A DNA stretch of 64,000 nucleotides from the NCBI GenBank assembly GCA_963821935.1, contig CAWGFM010000004.1, forward strand, positions 682,001-746,000, read 5' to 3'. The translations under genes and the position numbers were made by a program. This document shows, one piece after another, positions 51,156-59,064 of the stretch; position 1 is the stretch's first letter, and each line of letters opens with the position of its first letter. Source of the stretch: JAOUEA01 sp963821935 (lineage in GTDB: Bacteria; Actinomycetota; UBA4738; HRBIN12). The notes beneath the pieces were generated by a model. The model worked only from the letters and a program-made list of their open reading frames with translations. It was not told the origin of the DNA and did no database searches.

Positions 51156-51971
51156 TCAGGACTCCTCGATGGTGACCGAGTTGATGTAGACGGGTTGCGT
51201 GGGTGAGCACGGCTCCCCCGGTGGACAGTTCGGCCCGACGGCGGTCGGGAACGAGCCGATCGTCTCGACCACATCCATGCCTTTCGAGACGTTGCCGAAG
51301 ATCGTGTACTCGCCCTGAGGTGACGGGTTCAGGTTGGGTTGGGGCCCGAGTGTGATGAAGAACTGGCTGCCGTTGCCACCGTCCGCCGCGTGGGCGAAGG
51401 CCACCACCCCTTTGGCGTCGAAGGTCGAGCCTTCGGTGACGGTCACCGGGGTCTCGTATCCAGGCCCGCCGGTGCCGTCACCCAGGGGATCTCCGCCCTG
51501 GATCACGAAATCCTTCACCAGCCGGTGCCAGGTGAGGCCGTCGTAGAAGCCCTTCCTCGCCAGGAAGACGAAGCTGTTGACCGACTCGGTCGCCGTTTCC
51601 GCCAACAGGTCCATCCGGATGGTCCCGCACGAGGTGTCGATCCTGGCCGTGTAGGTGGCCTCCGGGTCGATCGTCTCTCGCGGCGCCTCGTCGAAGGTCG
51701 GCTTCGCTGCTCCGGCCCCGGGGGGCTCGTCGGTCGTGCAGGTTGCCGGGACGCCGGAGGCAGCGGTGCTGGGTGTGGCGCTCGCCAACGGGCTCACCGC
51801 GGGGTCGTCCCCCCCCAGGAGGATGACGCCCGCGACGACGATCAGGATCACCGCGAGGGTGCCTGCGCCGAGTGCGATCGCGAGGGTACGGCGGCGCCGG
51901 GCAGCCGCGCGCTCGGCCTGCCGTCGCGCCGCCAACTTCGCGAGCTGCTTGTCCCGGGTCCGCTTGGGCAT
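51156..51971 (-). CDS. Membrane-anchored cyclophilin-type peptidyl-prolyl isomerase
   Basis: A 271-residue isomerase. A basic N-terminus is followed by one membrane helix (TLAIALGAGTLAVILIVVAGVILL, about residues 29-52) and a Ser/Thr/Pro linker, so the catalytic domain faces outside. The cyclophilin core shows TWHRLVKDFVIQGGDPLGDG, FAHAADGGNGSQFFITLG and YTIFGNV. It assists folding of exported proteins. TAACCT 6 nt before the ATG points to a leaderless transcript. Its 3' end abuts the adenosine deaminase fragment. Confidence 0.93.
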   Translation of the reverse strand: MPKRTRDKQLAKLAARRQAERAAARRRRTLAIALGAGTLAVILIVVAGVILLGGDDPAVSPLASATPSTAASGVPATCTTDEPPGAGAAKPTFDEAPRETIDPEATYTARIDTSCGTIRMDLLAETATESVNSFVFLARKGFYDGLTWHRLVKDFVIQGGDPLGDGTGGPGYETPVTVTEGSTFDAKGVVAFAHAADGGNGSQFFITLGPQPNLNPSPQGEYTIFGNVSKGMDVVETIGSFPTAVGPNCPPGEPCSPTQPVYINSVTIEES

Positions 51972-51977
51972 CGCGCG

Positions 51978-51983
51978 AGGTTA
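51978..51983 (-). promoter_or_regulatory. TANNNT box 6 nt before the anchored cyclophilin start (TAACCT)
   Basis: Minus-strand TAACCT ends 6 nt before the ATG at 51971. It overlaps the stop of the DUF501-Ppx gene by three bases, so the cyclophilin may have its own promoter within the gene chain. Confidence 0.4.
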
Positions 51984-53381
51984 CCGGTCGAGCATCTGCA
52001 GAGCCAAGCCATCGATGATGTCGGTCTCACTCACCCGGGCTCGGGCCAGTCCGAACCGTCGCATCGTCGCCACCAGGATCACCGCGCCCGCGACGATGAC
52101 GTCGCCACGACCCGGCACCATGATCGGCATCGCGGCGCGCTGCTCGTTCGTCATGGCCGCGAGATCTGCGAGCACGCGCTCGGCTCCATCCTTGGCGAGC
52201 CACGAGCCGTGGATCACGTCGGGGTCGTCACGGTCCAGCCCGAGGTTGATGGCCTGCACGGTCGTCGCGGTCCCCGCCACCGCGACGAAGGTCCGGACCG
52301 AGGCCAACGGCACCGTCCGCTCGACGTCGGCGAGCACCGGGTCGACCGCCGCGAACAGCGACGACAGCTCGTGGGGCGTCGGGGGGTCGTGGGCGATGTG
52401 CCGTTCGGTCAACCGAACGCTCCCCATCTGGGTCGAGACTGCGTGCTCGGCGAGACCCGGCTCGGTACCCGTGACGAACTCGGTGGAGCCTCCCCCGATG
52501 TCCTGGATGAGGAAGGGACCGTCGTCGCCGCTCGCCGCGTGCGTCGCGCCCAGGAACGACAGCGCGGCCTCCTGTTCGCCGGTGATGACCTCGAGCTGCG
52601 CGCCCGCATGATGGAGGACCGCGGCTTCGAACGCATCTCGGTTGGCGGCATCGCGAACGGCGCTGGTGGCGGCGACCCGGATGCGACCGGCGCCCAATGC
52701 TCGCGCGCGCCGACAGTACATGGCGAGCACGCCGATCGTGCGCCGGAGTGCATCTGGATCGAGCAGACCCGTCCGGTCGACACCCTGCCCCAACCGCGTG
52801 ATGACCATGTCGCGCGCGAGCTCGGTGCCGTCCGGTTCCAAGACCAGCAGCCGGATCGAGTTCGTGCCCTGGTCGACCGCGGCGACGCGACCGACCGGTG
52901 CGCCGGGGTGCACGGGTTCGACACGGTCCCTCACCCAGGCCCCGACCGGGTCCTCTCCTCCGGCCAGGTGGTAGGCGTAGTGAGCATGCAGGCATTTCAC
53001 GCCCGTCCGGGTGCCGGCCACACCCCCCCAGGCCGCTGCCTCCGGCAGGTCGGTCGCCCGATCGGCCGCGTACGCACGGTGCGCGGCTTCGACGGCAGCG
53101 TCGAACACCTCGTCGCCGTGGATCCGGTCGTTCAATCGGGCGATCCACCCCTCGGACTCGATCCTCGACACTGCCTTGACGGCGGTTGGGCAGGTGAGCC
53201 AGTACGTGGTGGGGAACGGATCTCCGTTCGCGTCCAGCGGCGCATCCCGGATCACCAACGGATGCCCTCCGGCGCAGCGCGCAACCACCAGGAACGGCGT
53301 GGTGGGTTCGCGACCCAGCTGTTCACGGACCGCGTCGACGTCGGCGGATCGAAGCTCGCGCTGCTCGATCGGCAGCGGCAC
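51981..53381 (-). CDS. Fused DUF501 - Ppx/GppA exopolyphosphatase
   Basis: A 466-residue fusion. Residues 1-160 are a DUF501 domain (VREQLGREPTTPFLVVARC, FPTTYWLTCPTAVKAVSRI, AGTRTGVKCLHAHYAYHLAGG). From residue 166 a Ppx/GppA phosphatase follows: VAAVDQGTNSIRLLV (phosphate loop 1), VAATSAVRDAANRDAF, IQDIGGGSTEFV and VAVAGTATTVQAI. In most actinobacteria these are two adjacent genes after ftsB and eno; here no stop or restart separates them. It should hydrolyse polyphosphate or pppGpp. GTG start at 53381, 10 bp after the S1 gene. Confidence 0.9.
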   Translation of the reverse strand: MPLPIEQRELRSADVDAVREQLGREPTTPFLVVARCAGGHPLVIRDAPLDANGDPFPTTYWLTCPTAVKAVSRIESEGWIARLNDRIHGDEVFDAAVEAAHRAYAADRATDLPEAAAWGGVAGTRTGVKCLHAHYAYHLAGGEDPVGAWVRDRVEPVHPGAPVGRVAAVDQGTNSIRLLVLEPDGTELARDMVITRLGQGVDRTGLLDPDALRRTIGVLAMYCRRARALGAGRIRVAATSAVRDAANRDAFEAAVLHHAGAQLEVITGEQEAALSFLGATHAASGDDGPFLIQDIGGGSTEFVTGTEPGLAEHAVSTQMGSVRLTERHIAHDPPTPHELSSLFAAVDPVLADVERTVPLASVRTFVAVAGTATTVQAINLGLDRDDPDVIHGSWLAKDGAERVLADLAAMTNEQRAAMPIMVPGRGDVIVAGAVILVATMRRFGLARARVSETDIIDGLALQMLDR

Positions 53382-53391
53382 AGCCGGGTGG

Positions 53392-53811
53392 CTACTTCCG
53401 CTTGTGCTCGACGGCGCGCTTGTAATCGACCAGTCGTTCCTCGCTCTGCCGCATGAACTTCTTCAGCATCTGTTCGAACTCGGGGTCCGAACCGCGGCGG
53501 GGACGCGGAGGAGCGGGATCCTGCAACGCCTTGATCGACAGGTCGATCTTGCCGTCCTCCTTGATCGCGCGAACCTTCGCCTGCACGACATCACCTTCGC
53601 GGAGATGCTCGTGCACGTCCTTGACGTAGTTGCGGTCGATCTCGGAGATATGCACGAGGCCGAGCCGGCCGTCCTCGAGCTTGAGGAACGCGCCATAGGG
53701 AGTGATGCGCTCGACGGTGCCATCCACGGTCGAGCCGATCTCGATCTCGGCGATGTCAGGAGCCCCTTTCGGTTTCACGGTGCCCGGCGGTACCGGACGG
53801 TCGTCGGGCAA
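53392..53811 (-). CDS. S1 RNA-binding domain protein
   Basis: A 139-residue protein with a single S1 domain: VDGTVERITPYGAFLKLEDGRLGLVHISEI (about residues 29-58) and GDVVQAKVRAIKEDGKIDLSIK. The C-terminal third is Pro/Arg-rich and basic, typical of S1-type general stress or polyribosome-associated RNA-binding proteins. It lies in the chain ahead of DUF501-Ppx and is divergent from the DivIVA-like gene across 170 bp. RNA binding is firm; the target is unknown. Confidence 0.9.
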   Translation of the reverse strand: MPDDRPVPPGTVKPKGAPDIAEIEIGSTVDGTVERITPYGAFLKLEDGRLGLVHISEIDRNYVKDVHEHLREGDVVQAKVRAIKEDGKIDLSIKALQDPAPPRPRRGSDPEFEQMLKKFMRQSEERLVDYKRAVEHKRK

Positions 53812-53981
53812 GTGTGCGGGAATCGCTCCCTGCCGTCAATCGAGACCGTCGGTCCTACGGCATCGTCCCCCGAACGACCCAATCCGATCGTCGGACTTTT
53901 GGCCCTAGCGCCCCTCGGGTCGCGGCGGGTACGGTGGCGGAGACCTGCCAACGCCCCGCTCCAGAACGAGGAGATGCATCC

Positions 53982-54626
53982 ATGGAGACAGCGCAGCTCA
54001 AGTCCACCGCGGCATCGACGGCCGACAAGATCCGCCAGCCCAAGTTCAAGACCGTCAGACGGGGCTACGACCCCGGCCAGGTCCTGGAATACCTGTCGAA
54101 GGTGGCGGACCGTGTCCAGACGCTGGAGGATCACGAGCGGGAACTGGACACCAAGCTGCAGGCAGCGACAGCTCAGCCTGGCGAGGGAGTGGATGGCGAG
54201 ACCGCGGGCTCGGACAGCTTCGAGAGCGTCTCCACCAAGGTGACCCAGCTCATGACCGGTCTCGACGCAGATGTCGAGAAGATCCGTGAGGAAGCGAAGT
54301 CCGAGGCAGGCTTGATCGTCCTGGACGCCAAGGCAGAGGCCTCCCGCATCGAGGCCGAAGCGCACAAGACGCGGAACGCGGCCGATCACGCGCTCCTGCA
54401 GGCCCGCACCGACGCCGAACGGGAGACCTCGGAATTCCGAACCCGGCAGGAGTCCATGAAGTCGGAGCTGCGTGCCACCTGCAACAGGGTGCTCCAGATG
54501 GTCTCCGAGCTCGAGGAGGCGATCGGCCACGCACAGGACGACAAGCCGATCGTGCTCGAGGAGGCCACCGACTCGGCCGTGGCGTCCCTCAAGGGATCTG
54601 GCTCGCTCCCCGACGCCCCCGCGTAG
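53982..54626 (+). CDS. DivIVA-like coiled-coil protein
   Basis: A 214-residue protein with a DivIVA-type N-terminus (KFKTVRRGYDPGQVLEYLSKVADRVQTLE, about residues 20-48), the segment that in DivIVA/Wag31/GpsB binds curved membrane and forms the first coiled coil. A second long coiled coil (residues 85-185) follows with EAEAHKTRNAADHALLQARTDAERE. Probably a cell pole, division or wall-growth scaffold. The ATG at 53982 has GAGGAG 8 nt upstream; the longer upstream frame is not conserved. Full-length DivIVA is longer, so this may be a paralogue. Confidence 0.82.
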   Translation: METAQLKSTAASTADKIRQPKFKTVRRGYDPGQVLEYLSKVADRVQTLEDHERELDTKLQAATAQPGEGVDGETAGSDSFESVSTKVTQLMTGLDADVEKIREEAKSEAGLIVLDAKAEASRIEAEAHKTRNAADHALLQARTDAERETSEFRTRQESMKSELRATCNRVLQMVSELEEAIGHAQDDKPIVLEEATDSAVASLKGSGSLPDAPA

Positions 54627-54652
54627 GACCCCGCCCTCCCGAACCTCCCCGC

Positions 54653-54658
54653 TATCCT
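54653..54658 (+). promoter_or_regulatory. TANNNT box 6 nt before an acetyltransferase start (TATCCT)
   Basis: TATCCT ends 6 nt before the ATG at 54665, the same geometry as at the other leaderless candidates. Confidence 0.4.
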
Positions 54659-54664
54659 CGACCG

Positions 54665-55537
54665 ATGCGGGTGCATCGGTTGGATCGCGTCGAGGAGTTC
54701 CGGACGCTGGCCGAGCCGTTGCTGCGACGCGAGCCCGCTCGCAACCAGCTGTTGATCTCGATCGTCCACACCCTCGCCACCGCTCCGGAGGTCTATCCGG
54801 TGTTCCGGCTGTGGGCAGTGGAGGCGAACGGCGAGATCGTCACCGCGGCGGTTCGCACACCTCCGCACAACGTCGCGCTCGCCGACCCTGCCGAGACCAC
54901 CGCGCTCGACGCCTTGGTGGCGGCCATCGCGGAAGGCGACGCGGACGCACCCGGTGTGGTCGCCAGCCGGCCCTACGCCGAGTGGTTCGCCGATCGATGG
55001 AAGGCCCGCACGGGCGAGGCATGGCGGACCACAGTGGCCCAGGGGGTGTTCGAACTCAGGAACCTCCGTCCACCGAAGCCCGCACCCGGTTCGGCACGGC
55101 GGGCGACACCGGCAGACGTGGATCTGGTGCGAACGTGGTTCGACGCGTTCGCCGACGAGGCTCTGCCGCCTGAGCTCGCCGAACGAGCGCGCCAGGCGCG
55201 GCGGCTCGATACGCAGCTGGACGACACCCAGGACGCGGCCGGGATCTGGCTCTGGGAAGCGGACGGCCGCCCCACCTCCCTCACGGGGTTCACCGCGATC
55301 CCCCGAGGTGCCCGCATCGGCCCGGTCTACACGCCGAAAACCGAGCGCGGTCGCGGATTCGCGTCGAACCTGGTGGCCTGCGCCAGCGCCTGGCATCTGG
55401 ACCGCGACGCCGATGCGTGCTTCCTCTACACCGACCTGGCCAATCCCACCTCGAACAAGGTCTACACCGACCTGGGATACGTGCAGGTGTGCGAGTCGGA
55501 CAACATCACGTTCATCCGAGGGTCAGCATCGCGGTGA
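54665..55537 (+). CDS. GNAT family N-acetyltransferase (two-domain)
   Basis: A 290-residue protein with an N-terminal GNAT-like half lacking a clear CoA loop and a C-terminal GNAT domain with GARIGPVYTPKTERGRGFASNLVAC (R-G-R-G-F-A, about residues 219-243) and YTDLANPTSNKVYTDLGYV. This arrangement is common for actinobacterial acetyltransferases of unknown substrate. It is inserted, on the opposite strand, into the conserved eno-ftsB-ppx chain and overlaps the end of ftsB by 15 bp. Confidence 0.88.
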   Translation: MRVHRLDRVEEFRTLAEPLLRREPARNQLLISIVHTLATAPEVYPVFRLWAVEANGEIVTAAVRTPPHNVALADPAETTALDALVAAIAEGDADAPGVVASRPYAEWFADRWKARTGEAWRTTVAQGVFELRNLRPPKPAPGSARRATPADVDLVRTWFDAFADEALPPELAERARQARRLDTQLDDTQDAAGIWLWEADGRPTSLTGFTAIPRGARIGPVYTPKTERGRGFASNLVACASAWHLDRDADACFLYTDLANPTSNKVYTDLGYVQVCESDNITFIRGSASR

Positions 55538-55924
55538 AGGCAGTGCTCCCGTGCGTGGGATCAACACGAACGCGGTCTCGCCCGGCTTGACCATGCCGAG
55601 ACACTCCCGGGCGAGCCGCTCCAGATAGGCCGGATCGTTGAGCTGGGCGATGCGCCGCTCGAGCTTGGCGTTGTCCGTGGCGAGCTGTTCGGCTTGGACC
55701 TCGAGGCGTGTCAGTTCCGATCGTTGGTCGAGCAGCGTTCGCAGCGGCGCCACCGACAGCGTGAGCAGGATCATGACGACCACAGCCAGCACCGAGGCAC
55801 GCGCCGTCAGGCGCACACGCCGGGCGCGGGTGGCCCGCGCCTGGCGCGCGGAGCGCAGGGCTCGCGTGTGGCTCGTGCGCCGTTCGGCGGTGGGCGAGGT
55901 CGGGGAAGGGACCGCTGAGCTCAT
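55523..55924 (-). CDS. Septum formation initiator (FtsB/DivIC family)
   Basis: A 133-residue bitopic membrane protein: basic cytoplasmic N-terminus, one membrane helix (SVLAVVVMILLTLSVAPL, about residues 44-61) and an external coiled coil (LTRLEVQAEQLATDNAKLERRIAQLN) followed by the conserved YLERLARECLGMVKPGE. It acts in the FtsB/L/Q complex at the divisome. It lies 3 bp after eno, the usual actinobacterial order. Confidence 0.92.
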   Translation of the reverse strand: MSSAVPSPTSPTAERRTSHTRALRSARQARATRARRVRLTARASVLAVVVMILLTLSVAPLRTLLDQRSELTRLEVQAEQLATDNAKLERRIAQLNDPAYLERLARECLGMVKPGETAFVLIPRTGALPSPRC

Positions 55925-55927
55925 GAC

Positions 55928-57217
55928 CTATCCGGCTCCCGCTTTCCGGACCCGAGCCCGTGGGGGCGGTCCGCCGTAGCGCGCCTGCTGCCCCAGCTCC
56001 TCCTCGATCCGCAACAGCTGGTTGTACTTGGCCGTGCGCTCGCCTCGGCTGGGTGCGCCGGTCTTGATCTGGCCGGCGTTGGTCGCCACGGCCAGGTCGG
56101 CGATCGTGGTGTCCTCCGTCTCACCGCTGCGATGGCTCACCACGCTGGTGTACCCGCTGCGGGTAGCGAGATCGATCGCGTCCAGCGTCTCGGTGAGCGT
56201 GCCGATCTGATTCACCTTGATCAGGATCGAGTTGGCGACGCCTTCACGGATGCCGCGTTCGAGACGCTCGGTGCTGGTGACGAACAGATCATCCCCCACC
56301 AACTGCACGCGATCGCCGACCTCCTGGGTCAGCGTGATCCAGCCCTTCCAGTCGTCCTGGGCCAGCGCGTCCTCCAACGAGACGATCGGGAACCGGTCCA
56401 ACAGATCGGACCAGTACGCGACCATGTCGTCGGAGGATCGCTCAGCACCTTCAAGGTGGTAGGCGTCGTCGCGGTAGAGCTCTGAGCTCGCGGGATCCAT
56501 CGCCAGCGCCACGTCGTCGCCGGGCACGAGCCCCGCTTCCTCGATCGCTCGCAGCAGCCACGTCAGGGCGTCGGCGGCGGTCGCGATCTCGGGAGCGAAC
56601 CCTCCTTCATCACCGACACCGGTGGCCAGACCGGCCTCGTGCAACAGCCCCTTGAGCGCGTGGAAGCATTCCGCACCCCACCGCACGCCTTCGGAGAACG
56701 ACGCCGCACCCACCGGCATGACCATGAACTCCTGCAGCTCCAGTTCGTTGTCGGCGTGCATGCCGCCATTGATCACGTTGCACATGGGGGTCGGCAGGAC
56801 GTGGGCATTGGGGCCACCCAGGTAGCGGAACAGCGGGACGCCGACGGCGTCGGCTGCTGCCTTCGCGACCGCCATGGAGGCGCCCAGCACTGCGTTGGCG
56901 CCCAGCGACGACCGGTCGGCGGTGGCGTCCAGCGCCACCATCACCTCGTCGACCTCGCGTTGATCGAGGGCATCCGTCCCAAGGAGCGCCTCGGCGATCG
57001 GTCCGTTGACGTTGCCGACGGCGCGCAGCACGCCCTTGCCGCCGAACCGATCCTCGCCGTCTCGCAGCTCGAGCGCTTCGTGCTCGCCGGTGGAAGCCCC
57101 GCTGGGCACAGCTGCGCGACCGAAGGCCCCACCGTCGAGCCAGACATCGACCTCGACGGTGGGATTGCCGCGCGAATCCAAGATCTCGCGGCCGTGGACG
57201 GCTTCGATGAGCGACAT
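55928..57217 (-). CDS. eno: Enolase
   Basis: A 429-residue enolase interconverting 2-phosphoglycerate and PEP. The N-terminal VHGREILDSRGNPTVEVDV, GVGDEGGFAPEI and the metal/substrate loops VSHRSGETEDTTIADLAVA are intact. Housekeeping in glycolysis, but also the serine-cycle step that delivers PEP to the PEP carboxylase encoded at 3670-6276. First gene of the chain eno-ftsB; a TAGCAT box lies 10 nt before the ATG, but the spacing is longer than at the leaderless genes. Confidence 0.97.
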   Translation of the reverse strand: MSLIEAVHGREILDSRGNPTVEVDVWLDGGAFGRAAVPSGASTGEHEALELRDGEDRFGGKGVLRAVGNVNGPIAEALLGTDALDQREVDEVMVALDATADRSSLGANAVLGASMAVAKAAADAVGVPLFRYLGGPNAHVLPTPMCNVINGGMHADNELELQEFMVMPVGAASFSEGVRWGAECFHALKGLLHEAGLATGVGDEGGFAPEIATAADALTWLLRAIEEAGLVPGDDVALAMDPASSELYRDDAYHLEGAERSSDDMVAYWSDLLDRFPIVSLEDALAQDDWKGWITLTQEVGDRVQLVGDDLFVTSTERLERGIREGVANSILIKVNQIGTLTETLDAIDLATRSGYTSVVSHRSGETEDTTIADLAVATNAGQIKTGAPSRGERTAKYNQLLRIEEELGQQARYGGPPPRARVRKAGAG

Positions 57218-57244
57218 TCGGGGGCCGATGCTACCGGACGCCCC

Positions 57245-58057
57245 TCATCCTCCTGGGATTTCCCCGTGATGCGGACGTTCGGCGTCGGGCACCCGCATGT
57301 AGACGCGCGATCTGCCGATCTCGTCGAAGCCCATCCGACGGTAGAGGTGCTGTGGCCAGTCGTCGGCGTCGGCGAACAGGAACACCAGGGTGGCCCCAGC
57401 TTCCGTCGCGTCGTGGACGGCTCGGAGCACGACGTTGCGCGCGACCCCCTGGCCGCGGAACTCATCCAACGTGCTGACGCTCTCGACCTGCGCGACATCG
57501 CCGTGCAGATACAACTCGCACGATCCTGCGAGCCGGCCCTCGATGCGCTGGGTGAAGATCGTGCCCCCGACGGCGCGCAGGAGCGATTCGCCGTGGCCGA
57601 CCAAGTGCTCGGCGACGCCGTCCTCCTGACCCCAGGGTTCGCGTCGTGTGATCTCCAACAGGAGCTGGCGCGCCTCCGCGGGGTCCGTCGCGACGGCGCG
57701 CTCCAGGTCCGGCGCGCGGTCGGGCTCGCGACGGTGCGCCATGACCGTGAGGCGATCGATCACGTACCCCTCATGCGCGAAGGCGTCGGCGTGGCGATCC
57801 GCAGCGGCGTCATCGGAGATCTCGATCTCGCGATGCCGCATGCTGCCGTAGAGCTCGTCCAGGGTCCCGATGACCTCGGCGGCGCTGACATCACCCATGG
57901 GCCGATCGGCCAGGATCATGTTGGCGTCGTACTTCCTCGGGAACTCGTCGTTGAAGAACGCCGTGCCGTACGGCAGCTCCTGGTTGCGGGTGGAGCTGCG
58001 TTCCAGCACCCAGCGTTGCAGCGCGATCGCGCGATCGAAGTCGGTCCGGTCGTTCAC
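57245..58057 (-). CDS. GNAT family N-acetyltransferase
   Basis: A 270-residue acetyltransferase whose C-terminal half is a GNAT domain: VESVSTLDEFRGQGVARNVVLRAV (R-G-Q-G-V-A) and YRRMGFDEIGRSRVYMRV. The N-terminal half resembles a degenerate GNAT repeat. GTG start; TAGGCT lies 8 nt upstream. Substrate unknown. It lies between eno and the dehydratase on the same strand, within the conserved chain but not usually part of it. Confidence 0.85.
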   Translation of the reverse strand: MNDRTDFDRAIALQRWVLERSSTRNQELPYGTAFFNDEFPRKYDANMILADRPMGDVSAAEVIGTLDELYGSMRHREIEISDDAAADRHADAFAHEGYVIDRLTVMAHRREPDRAPDLERAVATDPAEARQLLLEITRREPWGQEDGVAEHLVGHGESLLRAVGGTIFTQRIEGRLAGSCELYLHGDVAQVESVSTLDEFRGQGVARNVVLRAVHDATEAGATLVFLFADADDWPQHLYRRMGFDEIGRSRVYMRVPDAERPHHGEIPGG

Positions 58058-58079
58058 GGTCGGGGAGCCTAGCGGACGC

Positions 58080-59060
58080 TCACGATCGAGCGTCGGGCCG
58101 ATCCTCCGACTCGATCACGGCGGCAGGGTCGGCATTGCATCCACACACCAGCACCACGACATGTTCCCCCGGCTCGGGCCGATAGGCGCCCGTCATCGCG
58201 GCCGCGAGTGCGGCGGCGCCACCGGGCTCTGCCAGCTGGTGGAGCTCGTTCCAGATCGCTCGTTGCGCCGCGCGGATCGCGTCGTCCGAGACCGTCAGGC
58301 ACCGATCGACGCGCATCCGCGCGACCTCGAACGCGATGGTGCCGACCCGGCGCGTGCCCAACGAGTCCGCCGCGATGCCGCTCACCGGCACGTCGACCGG
58401 GCGGCCGGACTCGAGCGCGGCCCCCATGCACCTGGAGGTCTCCGGCTCCACGGCCACCACGCGGACGTCGCCCCCGAACCACGATGCGATCCCCGCGATC
58501 AGCCCTCCGCCCCCCACGCTGACGAGCACGGTGTCGAGGTTGGGGGTCTGCTCCGACAGCTCCAGCCCGATCGTTCCCTGGCCCGCCACCACCTCGGTCT
58601 GATCGAACGGGTGCATCCAGACGGCACCGGTCGCGTCGCGCCGTTCACGGGCCGCCGCCGAGGCGTCGTCGTAGAACCCGTCGATGACTCGCACCTGGGC
58701 GCCGGTCGATCGGACTCGCTCGATCTTGGTTGCGGGCGAGCTGGATGGCACGAAGATCTCCGCTCGGTGGTCCAGGGTGCGGGCAGCGTGCCCCACGGCC
58801 AGCCCGAAGTTCCCGCCGCTCGCCGCCACCACGCCGGCTGGCCCGACGTCGGCCGTGAGCATGCGGTTGAACGCACCCCGTGGCTTGAACGAACCGGTCA
58901 CCTGGAGCAGCTCGAACTTCAGATCGAGGGGTGCATCGACGCCGAAGGTCCCGGCCGCGACGCTCAGGACCGGCGTGCGACGGACGTACGGCGACACCCG
59001 TTCGAACGCCGCTTCGATCTGTTCACGATCCGGCGCTGACTGCTCAGCCATGACGGTCAT
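58080..59060 (-). CDS. PLP-dependent threonine/serine dehydratase-like enzyme
   Basis: A 326-residue fold-type II PLP enzyme similar to catabolic threonine/serine dehydratases. The Schiff-base Lys is K59 in TGSFKPRGAFNR, the phosphate loop is SVGGGGLIAG, and ASGGNFGLAV (Ser-Gly-Gly-Asn) contacts the substrate carboxylate. The regulatory ACT domain of biosynthetic IlvA is absent, so the enzyme is catabolic-size. With the MerB-like gene read through its UGA the intergenic gap is only 4 nt, which places it in one operon with mazG and that gene. Confidence 0.88.
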   Translation of the reverse strand: MTVMAEQSAPDREQIEAAFERVSPYVRRTPVLSVAAGTFGVDAPLDLKFELLQVTGSFKPRGAFNRMLTADVGPAGVVAASGGNFGLAVGHAARTLDHRAEIFVPSSSPATKIERVRSTGAQVRVIDGFYDDASAAARERRDATGAVWMHPFDQTEVVAGQGTIGLELSEQTPNLDTVLVSVGGGGLIAGIASWFGGDVRVVAVEPETSRCMGAALESGRPVDVPVSGIAADSLGTRRVGTIAFEVARMRVDRCLTVSDDAIRAAQRAIWNELHQLAEPGGAAALAAAMTGAYRPEPGEHVVVLVCGCNADPAAVIESEDRPDARS

Positions 59061-59064
59061 GCTG

